DNA of 35,413 bases from Rickettsiales bacterium (GTDB taxonomy: Bacteria; Pseudomonadota; Alphaproteobacteria; Rickettsiales; CANDYO01), in the NCBI GenBank assembly GCA_947424995.1, contig CANDYO010000001.1, positions 1 to 35,413 on the forward strand. Reading direction: 5' to 3'. This document shows positions 6,716 to 15,034 of the stretch, one piece after another; within the stretch, counting starts at the first letter, position 1; each line of letters opens with the position of its first letter. The position numbers were made by a program, and so were the translations under genes. The notes below the pieces were generated by a model that did no database searches, was not told the origin of the DNA, and saw only the letters and a program-made list of their open reading frames with translations.

Positions 6716-8928
6716 TTTTTTAGTCTCTTGCCAGTTGTAAGTGTATATTTTATTCTTTCTTGAGTTGGTGTAGTGCTTAAAAGTCTGATGAAGATTTCTC
6801 TCTCTAAATCGAGGAGAGAATTTTCAGTAGGGTTCTCTTGAGAAAAAATTGAGCTAAGCTCTTTAGCTACGCTCAAATTATGGCCAGAGAGATTTAGAGA
6901 ATCTATGATAGGTTGCCAATCAACTTTGATAGCTTTAAAAGCAATGTCTTCTTTGGGAAACCAACTAGTTTTGGTAGCGCGACATAATTCTTTACTGTCG
7001 CCTAAAACACGATTGATATTCATGCATATTTTGAAATTCTCTAGTTTAAGCATCTCTTGCATTTGATAACTAGAAGAAGAAATATCACCAGCTAAGATAT
7101 GTTTAAAAGCAGCGATTAAGTTTTCTGCGGAAGTAGATCTTAAGATCATTTCTTTACAGCCCCCCCAACCCGGGATAAGGCCAACTCCGGTTTCAACGAG
7201 GCCTGCATTGGTTTCAAGATGAGCAACAACTGCAGTTGAGTGGAGTAAAAACTCACAGCCACCGCCGAGAGCCATGCCTCTCGCTCCAGAAACCACCGGG
7301 ATGGGAGAGTTTTTAATCTTCATCATTACAGTTTGGCCAAGTTTTAAATATTCGTCTACTGCTTGCAAATTTTTATTTTCAGCCATCTCTAGCATAAAGC
7401 TTAAATTGCCGCCAACGGAAAAATTAACTTGATCATTAGCGATTACTAAGCCTTTATAACTATAAGAATAATCAGAGAAAAACTGGAGAATAAGGCTAAA
7501 AACTTCACGATCAGCCATTGCCATTTTGCTGGTAAATTCTATTGCAGCAATATTATCACCGATATCTAAGATTCTAGCTGAATTATTTTGTTCAATTACC
7601 TTAAAGCTTTTAAGTAAAATAATGCCCTCTGGGTGGATGATGGGGGTGTAATTACCATTATCATTAAAGTAGCTATTATTTCTATAGAATAATTGATCTT
7701 TAAGCTTCTCTAGAATAACTGGAACTTTAATATTTTGCTGTTCAAGTTTTTGCTTGAAATAACTAGGTCCAATTTGATCTATCAATTCAAAGGGACCAAA
7801 TTTCCAGTTATAGCCTTGCTTCATTGCTTGATCGATATCGCTAAGATTATCACTAGCTTCAGGGATTAGGTTGGCTGCATAGCTTAAGGTTTTGCTCAAA
7901 ACTTTGAGGGCATAAGTATTGTTATCGATAAGTTCACGAATATCGGTGATTGGACAGATTATTTCTTGGCTTAAGCTATATTCACCAGTTTTTAGATTGA
8001 TGCTTTCTTTAGTTTTTTTACCATCAACCCCTTTAGTTATCCGGTAAAATCCACCTTTGCCTTTCCGGCCAATATAGCCATCCTCAATCATTTTATTTAC
8101 TAATGAATGTGGCTTACTTACTTTAAGAAAATCATCATCAGCTGCTAAGCTGTCGCTTAAGGATTTTGCGATTAATTGCATTAAATCTATGCCAATTAAA
8201 TCATATAAACCAAAGATGGCAGTTTTAGGAATGCCTGCTGGTTTGCTGAGTAAACTATCTGCTTGTTCGATAGATAGGCCCATTTCAATAGCAGTAGTTA
8301 GAGCAACTTCTAGCCAATAACAACCAATGCGATTAGCAATGAAGCCTGGACTATCATTAGATTTAACTATTGTTTTGCCTAAAAAAATATCTAGAAAATT
8401 AGAGATAGTTTTTATAACTTCAGGCTTAGTAAATTTACTAGTAATAAGCTCTAGTAATGGCATATAGCGAGGAGGATTAAAGAAATGAGAGATTAAAAAA
8501 TGCTGTTTAAAATTATCACTGCTATTTTCAATTAATTTAGCTAATGGAATGGTAGAAGTATTAGATGAAATGATACAACTGGCTTTACAATATTGTTCTA
8601 GCTTTTTATATAGAACTTGCTTTAGCTCTAGCTTTTCTATAATCACTTCGATAATCCAATCAGCGGATTTTAGAGCTTCTAAATCATCTTCTAAATTACC
8701 TGGGGTAATATTTGCAGCTAGTTCTTGCATAGCAAGTGCTGGAGGTACAGTGTTTTGCAATTTTGCTATAGCTTGTTTAGCGACAATATTTCGATCATCC
8801 GCATTTATAGGAATTATATCAAGCAAGTGAACCTTGAATCCAGCGTTCGCTATTTGAGCTGCTATACCAGAGCCCATTACGCCGGAGCCAATAACTACAA
8901 TATTATTTATTGGAATAAGCTTCTTCAT
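6712..8928 (-). CDS. FadN-like 3-hydroxyacyl-CoA dehydrogenase / enoyl-CoA hydratase
   Basis: Bifunctional beta-oxidation enzyme of 738 residues. The N-terminus is a Rossmann NAD-binding fold (GSGVMG at 14-19, then HLLDI), followed by the 3-hydroxyacyl-CoA dehydrogenase C-terminal domain with SPGFIANRIG. The last third is an enoyl-CoA hydratase/crotonase domain with GGGCEF forming the oxyanion hole and LVETGVGLIPGWGG carrying a catalytic-type glutamate. This order (dehydrogenase first) is that of Bacillus FadN and many alphaproteobacterial enzymes, the reverse of E. coli FadB. No thiolase or acyl-CoA dehydrogenase is in the window. A strong ribosome site (GAGGAG seven bases upstream) lies inside the end of the preceding gene, with which it overlaps by 26 bp. 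Confidence 0.9.
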   Translation of the reverse strand: MKKLIPINNIVVIGSGVMGSGIAAQIANAGFKVHLLDIIPINADDRNIVAKQAIAKLQNTVPPALAMQELAANITPGNLEDDLEALKSADWIIEVIIEKLELKQVLYKKLEQYCKASCIISSNTSTIPLAKLIENSSDNFKQHFLISHFFNPPRYMPLLELITSKFTKPEVIKTISNFLDIFLGKTIVKSNDSPGFIANRIGCYWLEVALTTAIEMGLSIEQADSLLSKPAGIPKTAIFGLYDLIGIDLMQLIAKSLSDSLAADDDFLKVSKPHSLVNKMIEDGYIGRKGKGGFYRITKGVDGKKTKESINLKTGEYSLSQEIICPITDIRELIDNNTYALKVLSKTLSYAANLIPEASDNLSDIDQAMKQGYNWKFGPFELIDQIGPSYFKQKLEQQNIKVPVILEKLKDQLFYRNNSYFNDNGNYTPIIHPEGIILLKSFKVIEQNNSARILDIGDNIAAIEFTSKMAMADREVFSLILQFFSDYSYSYKGLVIANDQVNFSVGGNLSFMLEMAENKNLQAVDEYLKLGQTVMMKIKNSPIPVVSGARGMALGGGCEFLLHSTAVVAHLETNAGLVETGVGLIPGWGGCKEMILRSTSAENLIAAFKHILAGDISSSSYQMQEMLKLENFKICMNINRVLGDSKELCRATKTSWFPKEDIAFKAIKVDWQPIIDSLNLSGHNLSVAKELSSIFSQENPTENSLLDLEREIFIRLLSTTPTQERIKYTLTTGKRLKN

Positions 8929-10543
8929 GATGTACTCCTCTTTCTTCGGTAGATTTTCCAGTTACTGTTTTTTTAATTCTATCTACAAATTTTTCACATT
9001 TTCTTTTAGTGGCTTTACCGACGGCTACTAGATCAGCTGATATATGAGCTCCTTCAACGAGTTCCAGCATTCTTCGGTGCTTAGTTTTTTCATTTTTATG
9101 TGCGAGGGCTGCATTTTTTACCACAGACTCATCTAAATCAGATAGATGTTTCTTCTTATTGAACATTTTAGAAAATATACTGGTTTTATCAATTTTTCTT
9201 CTAAAATCATCGGCGTCTTTAACGAATTTAGAAGAATCAAAGGGATTAAGCACTTCGCCGCAAGCATTGAGGTATTCTTTCCATTTAGGGATAATTTTTG
9301 GAGTAGGTTGATCTTTTTCAATAGCAACACAAGAAGTTAGAAAATTTATTTTAGCTTCTTTTTCACTTAAATTTTTAGGCACTAAATCTAAAGCTTTTAG
9401 TTCAATCTCTTGAATGGCTACTAGCTTTTTAAGAGCTTCAAGATCTTTATATAAAGGCATAAAAGGAGCTTTTTGCGCTCCGTCGATATAAGTCTTGAGA
9501 TCTTGTTTTTGCTGTTCATATACAGTGCGGAAATATGCTCCTACTCCTACTCCAAGACTTGAGGTTGCAACGAATGTCCAAAATTTTATTCCTTGAGTTA
9601 TACCATTGATGGGCATGACCAGAGTGAGTAGTACTGGCATTGCGACTTCTGGTAAATATGTGGATAGATGCTTACCAATGGCTTTAAGCATACTAATTGG
9701 AGTTTTTTTAACTTTTTTAAGAGTTTGCGACGTTGGTTTATCAAGAGGTATAAAAGTAATGTTTTTTAGATTGGCAAGTTCCATTTTTTTAGTATAGTTT
9801 TTGGCGTATTCTTCTAGTAATTTTGTTTCTTGAGTTAGTTTATTAAGTGAAGCTTTGCTAACGGTTTGTTGAGCAATAGCAAGAGCCATCGCTCCTATAT
9901 ACACACCAACTCCAATTGCTGGAATAATACCACCTGAAGTGATAGCGGTGGTGGTAAGTAAAAATATACTAGCAAGACGACAACCAGTTTCGCTAACTGC
10001 AAAAGTGCAGATGTTATTAATTGTATTTTTACAAGTTTCATAGATAGTATTTACTATAGGATGGTTACGGATAAATTCATCTTCAAAGGTTTTATATGGC
10101 AAATAAACTCTTTTGTGCCAAAGATATCTTAACCCTGGTTTACTACCATGTTTAGCAATGAATTTATAAATAGGATTTTTATTTATAGTGTTAAGTCTAG
10201 TAATTTTTTCTGGAGTTAGATTATCAGTAAGTAGACCAAAAGTATCTTCAGGTTTGCTAAAATCTTCTTTGGTGATTTCTAGATCTTTTTCAAGTATTTC
10301 TATAGGATGATCATAATTTTTATTGGTAAGATAAAATATTTTTCCTTTGTCTTTGTAAATATAAACGGTATTTTGTTGAACTATTTCTAGATCAGGTTTT
10401 TCAGGGCAAAGCTTTAAGTCGTCGTAGCCTAAAAGGGAGTCTACGCCAGATATTACTGGTTCGATAGCATCACGAATTTTCCCCATTAAATTAAAAGAGG
10501 TAAATGTCTGATAGATTTGTGAGAATGTGTAGCTGTCAAACAT
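8903..10543 (-). CDS. Unknown membrane protein, first gene of the fadN-porin operon
   Basis: The 546-residue protein is not recognised. It has no cleavable signal peptide. A charged N-terminal part (~1-180) precedes two long hydrophobic stretches at about 186-226 (ASIFLLTTTAITSGGIIPAIG and following) and 296-340 (PVLLTLVMPINGITQGIKFW and following), each long enough for a helical hairpin through the membrane. The last 200 residues are highly charged and lysine-rich (KTKHRRMLELVEGAH). The design of a hydrophilic body plus two hairpins would suit an inner-membrane or host-membrane protein. It overlaps the FadN-like gene by 26 bp, so it is co-transcribed with a beta-oxidation enzyme and a porin, but nothing in its sequence points to lipid chemistry. 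Confidence 0.75.
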   Translation of the reverse strand: MFDSYTFSQIYQTFTSFNLMGKIRDAIEPVISGVDSLLGYDDLKLCPEKPDLEIVQQNTVYIYKDKGKIFYLTNKNYDHPIEILEKDLEITKEDFSKPEDTFGLLTDNLTPEKITRLNTINKNPIYKFIAKHGSKPGLRYLWHKRVYLPYKTFEDEFIRNHPIVNTIYETCKNTINNICTFAVSETGCRLASIFLLTTTAITSGGIIPAIGVGVYIGAMALAIAQQTVSKASLNKLTQETKLLEEYAKNYTKKMELANLKNITFIPLDKPTSQTLKKVKKTPISMLKAIGKHLSTYLPEVAMPVLLTLVMPINGITQGIKFWTFVATSSLGVGVGAYFRTVYEQQKQDLKTYIDGAQKAPFMPLYKDLEALKKLVAIQEIELKALDLVPKNLSEKEAKINFLTSCVAIEKDQPTPKIIPKWKEYLNACGEVLNPFDSSKFVKDADDFRRKIDKTSIFSKMFNKKKHLSDLDESVVKNAALAHKNEKTKHRRMLELVEGAHISADLVAVGKATKRKCEKFVDRIKKTVTGKSTEERGVHHEEAYSNK

Positions 10544-10746
10544 TATATATTTAGCTTATCTATTATAAGTAATTATCTATGTTGATTATAGCATCTAATA
10601 GTTAATTTTATACTAAAAATCATTATTTTTATGATTATTTAAAGGGATAGCGGTATTTTTTAAAAAAATCTTCTATACTTAAGAAGATAAAGTAAATATA
10701 ATAGTCCAAAATATAAACTCCCAATTTGATAGATTCTAGGAAAATA

Positions 10747-10775
10747 TTGACTTCTTCAATTATAAGAGGTATATG
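10747..10775 (+). promoter_or_regulatory. Promoter of the nitronate-monooxygenase-like gene
   Basis: TTGACT (10747-10752), a 17-bp spacer and TATATG (10770-10775) put a start near 10782, upstream of ATG 10805. An earlier ATG at 10779 opens only a 13-codon frame ending in TAG, which supports 10805 as the real start. Confidence 0.5.
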
Positions 10776-10804
10776 GTAATGGGTTTAGCAGTAGATATAG
10801 ATAG

Positions 10805-12205
10805 ATGTCATTTAATTTAGATTCAGTAGTAATTTCAGGTAGAGAAGTATATCCAATTGTCGAAGGCGGCAAAGGGATTGCTATTAGTAGTGGTCAAACA
10901 TCAGGTGCTTTTGCAGCAGCGGGTGCTGTTGGTACGTTTTCTGGAGTTAACGCTAGTTTTTATGATGATAATAATGCTCGTATACCATACGAATATAAAG
11001 GACAAACTAGAAGAGAGCGTCACTTCGAATTAATCAAATTAGGAATTAAAGGTGGTATAAGTCAAGCGCAAATAGCGCATGATTTAGCTGGAGGTAATGG
11101 TCCTGTCCATATGAACATTCTTTGGGAAATGGGTGGAGCTGAGGCTATTTTAGAAGGAATTCTTGAAGGTGCTAAAGGGTTGATCAATGGCGTAACTTGT
11201 GGAGCAGGAATGCCTTACAAGCTTGCTGAAATTGCTAGAAAATATAATATTTATTATTATCCTATAGTTTCTTCGATGCGAGCGATGAGAGCTCTTTGGA
11301 AAAGATCATATCATAAAAATCCTGAATTATTAGGTGGGGTAGTTTACGAAGATCCATGGCTTGCTGGAGGGCATAATGGCCTTTCTAATAGTGAGAATCC
11401 TACTGTTCCAGAGGATCCATATCCTCGAGTAGTGGAATTACGTAAATTTATGGATGAAGTAGGGCTTAGTGCTGTGCCAATTATTATGGCTGGTGGAGTT
11501 TGGCATCTCAATGAATGGGCCCATTGGCTGAGGAATCCAGAAATTGGTAAAATTGCTTTTCAGTTTGGCACTAGACCAATTTTAACTCAAGAAAGTCCAG
11601 TCTCTAAAGAATGGAAAGACAAATTATTAACCCTTAAAAAGGGGGATATTTATTTAAATCGTTATAGCCCAACAGGATTTTATTCGTCAGCGGTAGAAAA
11701 TAATTTTATTAAAGAATTGCAAGGTCGTGAGCAAAGACAGGTGTCTTATGCCATGAGTCCTGGTGAACATTATGATACTGCTTTAGCGCTTGGACCAAGA
11801 GGGAGGCCTGTTTATATTGCGGCTGCTGACCTGAGTCAAGTGAGGGAGTGGATGGTTCAAGGTTATGATGAAGCTATGAAAACCCCAGATTCTACGATAA
11901 TTTTTGTAACTAAGGATCAAGCCAATCACATTTTATTAGATCAAATTAATTGTATGGGTTGCTTGAGTCATTGTAAGTTTAGCAATTGGAAAGATCATGA
12001 TGATTTTTCAACTGGAAAAAAAGCCGATCCTCGTAGTTTTTGTATTCAAAAGACGCTTCAAAACATTGCTTATGGTAATGATGTAGAGAATGAGTTGATG
12101 TTTGCTGGTCATAATGCTTATCGATTTGCAGGTGATGAATTTTATAAAAATGGTTTCGTTCCTACGGTAAAGCAGTTAGTGGATCGTATTCGCTTGGGTT
12201 ATTAA
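10805..12205 (+). CDS. Nitronate monooxygenase-like flavoprotein with a C-terminal cysteine cluster
   Basis: The 466 residues fit the FMN-dependent TIM-barrel family of 2-nitropropane dioxygenase / NAD(P)H-dependent flavin oxidoreductases: GGISQAQIAHDLAGGNGPV, GLINGVTCGAGMPYKLAEIA, VPIIMAGGVW and AFQFGTRPILTQES follow the expected barrel order. It is longer than classic enzymes (~320-360 residues). The extra C-terminal region has C383-x2-C386-x3-C390 and C413, a pattern that could bind an Fe-S cluster or zinc. The substrate is unknown; members are annotated from nitronate detoxification to enoyl reduction. It is a single gene with its own promoter. No clear ribosome site is visible. The family call is good, the activity is unproven. 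Confidence 0.8.
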   Translation: MSFNLDSVVISGREVYPIVEGGKGIAISSGQTSGAFAAAGAVGTFSGVNASFYDDNNARIPYEYKGQTRRERHFELIKLGIKGGISQAQIAHDLAGGNGPVHMNILWEMGGAEAILEGILEGAKGLINGVTCGAGMPYKLAEIARKYNIYYYPIVSSMRAMRALWKRSYHKNPELLGGVVYEDPWLAGGHNGLSNSENPTVPEDPYPRVVELRKFMDEVGLSAVPIIMAGGVWHLNEWAHWLRNPEIGKIAFQFGTRPILTQESPVSKEWKDKLLTLKKGDIYLNRYSPTGFYSSAVENNFIKELQGREQRQVSYAMSPGEHYDTALALGPRGRPVYIAAADLSQVREWMVQGYDEAMKTPDSTIIFVTKDQANHILLDQINCMGCLSHCKFSNWKDHDDFSTGKKADPRSFCIQKTLQNIAYGNDVENELMFAGHNAYRFAGDEFYKNGFVPTVKQLVDRIRLGY

Positions 12206-12305
12206 TCTAGATTTAGATAAAGTTTTGTTTAAGAAAAGCGTTTCAAATGAATTAATATATTGACAAATGAATTTAAATTTGCCAAACTAAAATTAAAGTA
12301 AAAGA

Positions 12306-12328
12306 GCGTAGACTACGCGTCTAGTCGC
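12306..12328 (+). promoter_or_regulatory. Stem-loop in the leader of the gene at 12355
   Basis: TAGAC-TACGC-GTCTA (12309-12323) is extended by GCG and CGC across a two-base bulge. It lies 27-49 bases before the start codon, without a T tract, so it is not a terminator. A TTGACA at 12260-12265 upstream could be the -35 box, although no well-spaced -10 is obvious. Confidence 0.3.
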
Positions 12329-12354
12329 TTGAAATAAATAGTTAAGGATCTAGT

Positions 12355-12690
12355 ATGTTATTGAAGAATATAGAATCGTATATTGCCGAGAATGAAAATC
12401 GTAGTGAAGAAGAAAAAGACCTAATGTCTGACGTTAGGTATGTATGTAAGTCTTGCTCGTTGATTACCGAGTCTTTGCAAAAAGGTTGTGATGTTATGCA
12501 GATGCCTAATGGTGATATCATTATAACTGAGTTAAAAACAGTAATTTTTCAATATACTTGGGATGATAAGAAGGGTAAATTGGTGCGCACTCAAGCTGGC
12601 AACAAGTTGCGTAAAATGAAACCAAGAAAGCCTAGAAAAGTTGTTAATAGCTTTGAAGAAGAGACGGTAAAAACAAGAGAATTAGTATAG
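12355..12690 (+). CDS. Small conserved Rickettsiales protein (DUF2671-like)
   Basis: 111 residues. The central block (VCKSCSLITESLQKGCDVMQ, then PNGDIIITELKTVIFQYTWD) resembles, as I recall it, a short family restricted to Rickettsiales and catalogued as DUF2671; this should be checked by search. It has three cysteines (CKSC and KGC) and a lysine/arginine-rich tail (RKMKPRKPRK) that could bind nucleic acid. No signal peptide or membrane segment is present. It stands alone between the flavoprotein gene and rpmJ. The function is unknown. Confidence 0.75.
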   Translation: MLLKNIESYIAENENRSEEEKDLMSDVRYVCKSCSLITESLQKGCDVMQMPNGDIIITELKTVIFQYTWDDKKGKLVRTQAGNKLRKMKPRKPRKVVNSFEEETVKTRELV

Positions 12691-12745
12691 TCTTGAATCT
12701 CTTTAGAGGATTTAAGATAAAATCTGTAAATAAACAACAAAAATA

Positions 12746-12775
12746 TTGACTGTTAATGAAAAGAGTGGCTTAATA
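12746..12775 (+). promoter_or_regulatory. rpmJ promoter
   Basis: TTGACT (12746-12751) and TTAATA (12770-12775) are 18 bp apart, shortly upstream of the rpmJ start at 12801. The ribosome site is GGAGAT at 12789-12794. Confidence 0.55.
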
Positions 12776-12800
12776 GCAGAAATTAATTGGAGATATTGTT

Positions 12801-12926
12801 ATGAGAATTGTAAACTCTTTAAAGAGTGCTAAGAAAAGAGATAAAGACTGTTTTGTGGTTAATCGTCGTGGACGTAAATTTGTCCTGCACAAAAAAAACA
12901 AGCGTTTAAAAGCGCGTCAAGGGTAA
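12801..12926 (+). CDS. rpmJ: Ribosomal protein bL36
   Basis: A 41-residue basic protein beginning MRIVNSLKSAKKRDKDC and ending KNKRLKARQG, which matches the L36 layout, including the RRGRKFVLHKKNKRLKARQG end. It is the variant that lacks most zinc-binding cysteines: only one cysteine, in KDCFVV, remains. L36 is a small large-subunit protein near the peptidyl-transferase region. GGAGA is correctly placed upstream, and a strong terminator follows, so it is a monocistronic unit. Confidence 0.93.
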   Translation: MRIVNSLKSAKKRDKDCFVVNRRGRKFVLHKKNKRLKARQG

Positions 12927-12955
12927 TATATCCTTAAAAATTTTATTTTTTATAA

Positions 12956-12988
12956 AAGCCCTGACTGTTAATCAGGGCTTTTTTTTAT
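12956..12988 (+). terminator. Intrinsic terminator after rpmJ
   Basis: AAGCCCTGA pairs with TCAGGGCTT around a short loop, followed by eight T residues. It is a textbook intrinsic terminator, 30 bp after the rpmJ stop and immediately before the ErpA-like gene. Confidence 0.92.
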
Positions 12989-13000
12989 TTGAGGTGTTTT

Positions 13001-13345
13001 ATGAATCAATTGCAGCTAGATTTTTCTCTATCTGATAATGCTTGTAAGCGTATAGCGTTCTTAATTGCTAAAAGAAATGATCCGCAGGTAAAGCTTCGTA
13101 TTTCAGTTGAAGGTGGAGGGTGTTCAGGATTTCAGTATCGTTATGATTTTGTTGACGAGCAACCTACTCAAGATGATCTATGTATAGAGCGAGATGGAGC
13201 AAAGGTATTGATTGATAAAATATCGCTTGAGTTAGTGAAAGGAAGTATTTTAGATTTTAGCGAAGATCTAAATGGTGCTTATTTTCAAATAAAAAACCCT
13301 ATTGCTGCTAGTGGATGCGGTTGCGGAAATTCTTTTAGCATTTAG
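13001..13345 (+). CDS. A-type iron-sulfur carrier (ErpA/IscA family)
   Basis: 114 residues of the HesB/IscA/ErpA fold. The three conserved cluster ligands are present: C41 in GGGCSGFQY, and C106 and C108 in the C-terminal CGCG motif. A-type carriers hand Fe-S clusters to apo-enzymes such as those of respiratory complex I, which is encoded later in this window. The start is ATG 13001 with GAGG at 12991-12994; an in-frame TTG at 12989 precedes it but has no ribosome site. The terminator directly upstream means it needs its own promoter or read-through. ErpA and IscA cannot be told apart from this alone. Confidence 0.93.
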   Translation: MNQLQLDFSLSDNACKRIAFLIAKRNDPQVKLRISVEGGGCSGFQYRYDFVDEQPTQDDLCIERDGAKVLIDKISLELVKGSILDFSEDLNGAYFQIKNPIAASGCGCGNSFSI

Positions 13346-13692
13346 TGTCGGTTCCTATATTTTTATAATATAATTAAATATACCAATCTAATTCCCTCCT
13401 TTTTGTTGTAAAGCAATAATCTATTTTTAAAAATCCTAAGTTGTTCAAGAGTAAGAAGTTATTGCTCTTATCTTCATGTCGTCCATGATAAGGAAATTGA
13501 TGTTTTTCTTGTTGACCGTAGAATTTATATATTATATATTAGGCAACATTGTTAATAATTATTAATTACAAACAAAACAATTGTTAATTATATTACATGT
13601 AAAATCTAGTACTAAGGATTTAAAAATGCTTAGGTGATTGTAGAAATTATATTTGTAATATGAATATAGTTTTTTATAGAAGGGAAGAAAAA
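13346..13692 (+). promoter_or_regulatory. 347-bp intergenic region with a promoter at 13512-13540
   Basis: The region is very AT-rich with no convincing gene. TTGACC (13512-13517) and TATATT (13535-13540) are exactly 17 bp apart and would give a leader of ~145 nt for the coiled-coil gene. The leader includes a four-codon frame (ATG CTT AGG TGA) at 13626-13637. I see no long hairpin or palindromic element here. Confidence 0.5.
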
Positions 13693-14643
13693 ATGACTGA
13701 TGAAGTAGATGGCGTAGCAGGCTTTAATAATGAAATAGGAAGCTCAGATGTAGGTGATAATACAGATCAATTGGAAAGTATATTAGAAGAATTTGATGGA
13801 GCGCGAGATAAGCTTGAACAGGGGATTGGAAGACTTAAACATAAATTTAATCAAAAAGATGATGAGCTTAAACATTGTGAAATAGAAAAATTAGCAGCTA
13901 TAGAGAGAAGAGATCTTGCTGAAACAAAGGTGAATAATACTGAAGTAGCTAAGAATAAATCTGATAGTACATTAGCTATTTGTAAAAAAGATAAAGATAA
14001 AGCTCTTAAAGATAAGAAGAACGCTGAGTCTGCTAAGACAAAAGCTGAAGGAGAGAGAGAAGGTTTTAAAAAAGATTTAGTTACTCGTACAAGTGAAAGA
14101 GATACTTGCATTTCTGAAAAAGGTACAATTCTAGAAGCTAAGGAAAAAGCTGAAAGTGATTTAGTTACTCGTACAAGTGAAAGAGATACTTGCGTTTCTG
14201 AAAAAGGTACAACTCTAGAAGCTAAGGAAAGAACTGAAAGTGATTTAGTTACTCGTACAAGTGAAAGAGATACTTGCGTTTCTGAAAAAGGTACAACTCT
14301 AGAAGCTAAGGAAAAAGCTGAAAGAGAGTTGGTTACTTGTGAAAATGATAATCTTAGAAAAGACCTAGTCATTAAAAATTTCAGTAATGTACAAAATAAA
14401 ATACCAATAAGTCTTGATGATTCACTACCAGGGCCGGTTAAATGTGTACATTATGTTAATAATTTTTATATGACAATGGAGTTCAATAATAAGTTAATCA
14501 AAGCTTCGAAGCCATCTTCTTTCTATAAAGACTTATGTTTAAAGCCTGAAGGAACTCCAGATTTGATAACATGTTTTATAGGTAAGAATTATTACGATCT
14601 AACACATGTATGTGGTGAGATTGCAGGTTGGTATGATAACTAA
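13693..14643 (+). CDS. Coiled-coil protein with three 28-residue tandem repeats
   Basis: 316 residues from ATG 13693, which has AAGGGAAG just upstream; an in-frame ATG at 13660 lacks such a site. An acidic N-terminus (~1-40) leads into a long lysine/glutamate-rich coiled coil (~40-235), then a globular C-terminal domain of ~85 residues with aromatics and cysteines (VKCVHYVNNFYMTMEFNN, FIGKNYYDLTHVCGEIAGWY). Within the coil a 28-residue unit, DLVTRTSERDTC plus SEKGT and LEAKEKAES, is repeated three times nearly identically and a fourth time in part; each unit has one cysteine. There is no signal peptide or membrane segment. Such proteins are common as host-interaction candidates in Rickettsiales, but no family is recognised. 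Confidence 0.8.
   Translation: MTDEVDGVAGFNNEIGSSDVGDNTDQLESILEEFDGARDKLEQGIGRLKHKFNQKDDELKHCEIEKLAAIERRDLAETKVNNTEVAKNKSDSTLAICKKDKDKALKDKKNAESAKTKAEGEREGFKKDLVTRTSERDTCISEKGTILEAKEKAESDLVTRTSERDTCVSEKGTTLEAKERTESDLVTRTSERDTCVSEKGTTLEAKEKAERELVTCENDNLRKDLVIKNFSNVQNKIPISLDDSLPGPVKCVHYVNNFYMTMEFNNKLIKASKPSSFYKDLCLKPEGTPDLITCFIGKNYYDLTHVCGEIAGWYDN
14074..14325 (+). repeat. Three 84-bp tandem repeats inside the coiled-coil gene
   Basis: The units are 14074-14157, 14158-14241 and 14242-14325, followed by a degenerate fragment from 14326. They differ at only a few bases, so the array is young. It is in frame with 28 codons per unit, so changes in copy number keep the gene open. Confidence 0.95.
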
Positions 14644-14648
14644 AAATA

Positions 14649-14674
14649 AAAGCTACTCACTGGAGAGTAGCTTT
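14649..14674 (+). terminator. Hairpin after the coiled-coil gene
   Basis: AAAGCTACTC (14649-14658) pairs perfectly with GAGTAGCTTT (14665-14674) around a six-base loop, six bases after the stop codon. The T tract is interrupted (CTTTCATTTT). It lies between convergent genes and may serve both strands. Confidence 0.7.
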
Positions 14675-14709
14675 CATTTTAAATGGTTTTAAGTTTTTAT
14701 TGAGATTTA

Positions 14710-15033
14710 TTAAAAAGGCATTTTGAACCCAGCTGGTAAGTTCATTCCGCCCATTAGTCCTGAGAAATTATTTTCTGAATCTTCATTGAGTTTCTTTTTT
14801 GCGTCATTAAACGCGGCTACAATTAAATCTTCAAGAATTTCTATTTCATCAGGGCTAGCTAATTCTTTGGAAATTTTTATTTTTAATAAATCTCCTTTGC
14901 CACTGATAGTAAGGCTTACTACTCCGCCGCCAGCATTACCTGTATATTCTTGTTCAGCCAGTTTTTCTTGAGCTTCAAGCATTTTTTTTTGCATTGACTG
15001 AGCTTGTTTCATCATATTTGCGATATTAACCAT
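14710..15033 (-). CDS. YbaB/EbfC nucleoid-associated protein
   Basis: The 107-residue protein starts MVNIANMMKQAQSMQKKMLE, the typical amphipathic N-terminal helix of the YbaB/EbfC family. Then come the conserved YTGNAGGGVVSLTISGKG block and LEDLIVAAFNDAKKK. The family forms tweezer-like dimers that bind DNA. The C-terminus has the glycine/methionine-rich GLMGGMNLPAG common in the family. It begins one base after the smpB stop codon, so it is the third gene of a dapA-smpB-ybaB unit. Family members next to dnaX-recR are more usual elsewhere; this neighbourhood is different. Confidence 0.93.
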   Translation of the reverse strand: MVNIANMMKQAQSMQKKMLEAQEKLAEQEYTGNAGGGVVSLTISGKGDLLKIKISKELASPDEIEILEDLIVAAFNDAKKKLNEDSENNFSGLMGGMNLPAGFKMPF

Positions 15034-15034
15034 T

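Noticed and set aside
13381..13400. Possible third copy of the 129-bp repeat (ATACCAATCTAATTCC)
   Set aside because: Only the first bases resemble the repeat end; nothing after them matches.
14074..14325. CRISPR-like regular repeats
   Set aside because: The units are direct tandem copies without spacers, in frame within a coiled-coil gene.
13851..14372. 173-residue minus-strand open frame
   Set aside because: It is antisense to the coiled-coil gene; its serine/leucine repeats simply mirror the tandem array on the other strand.
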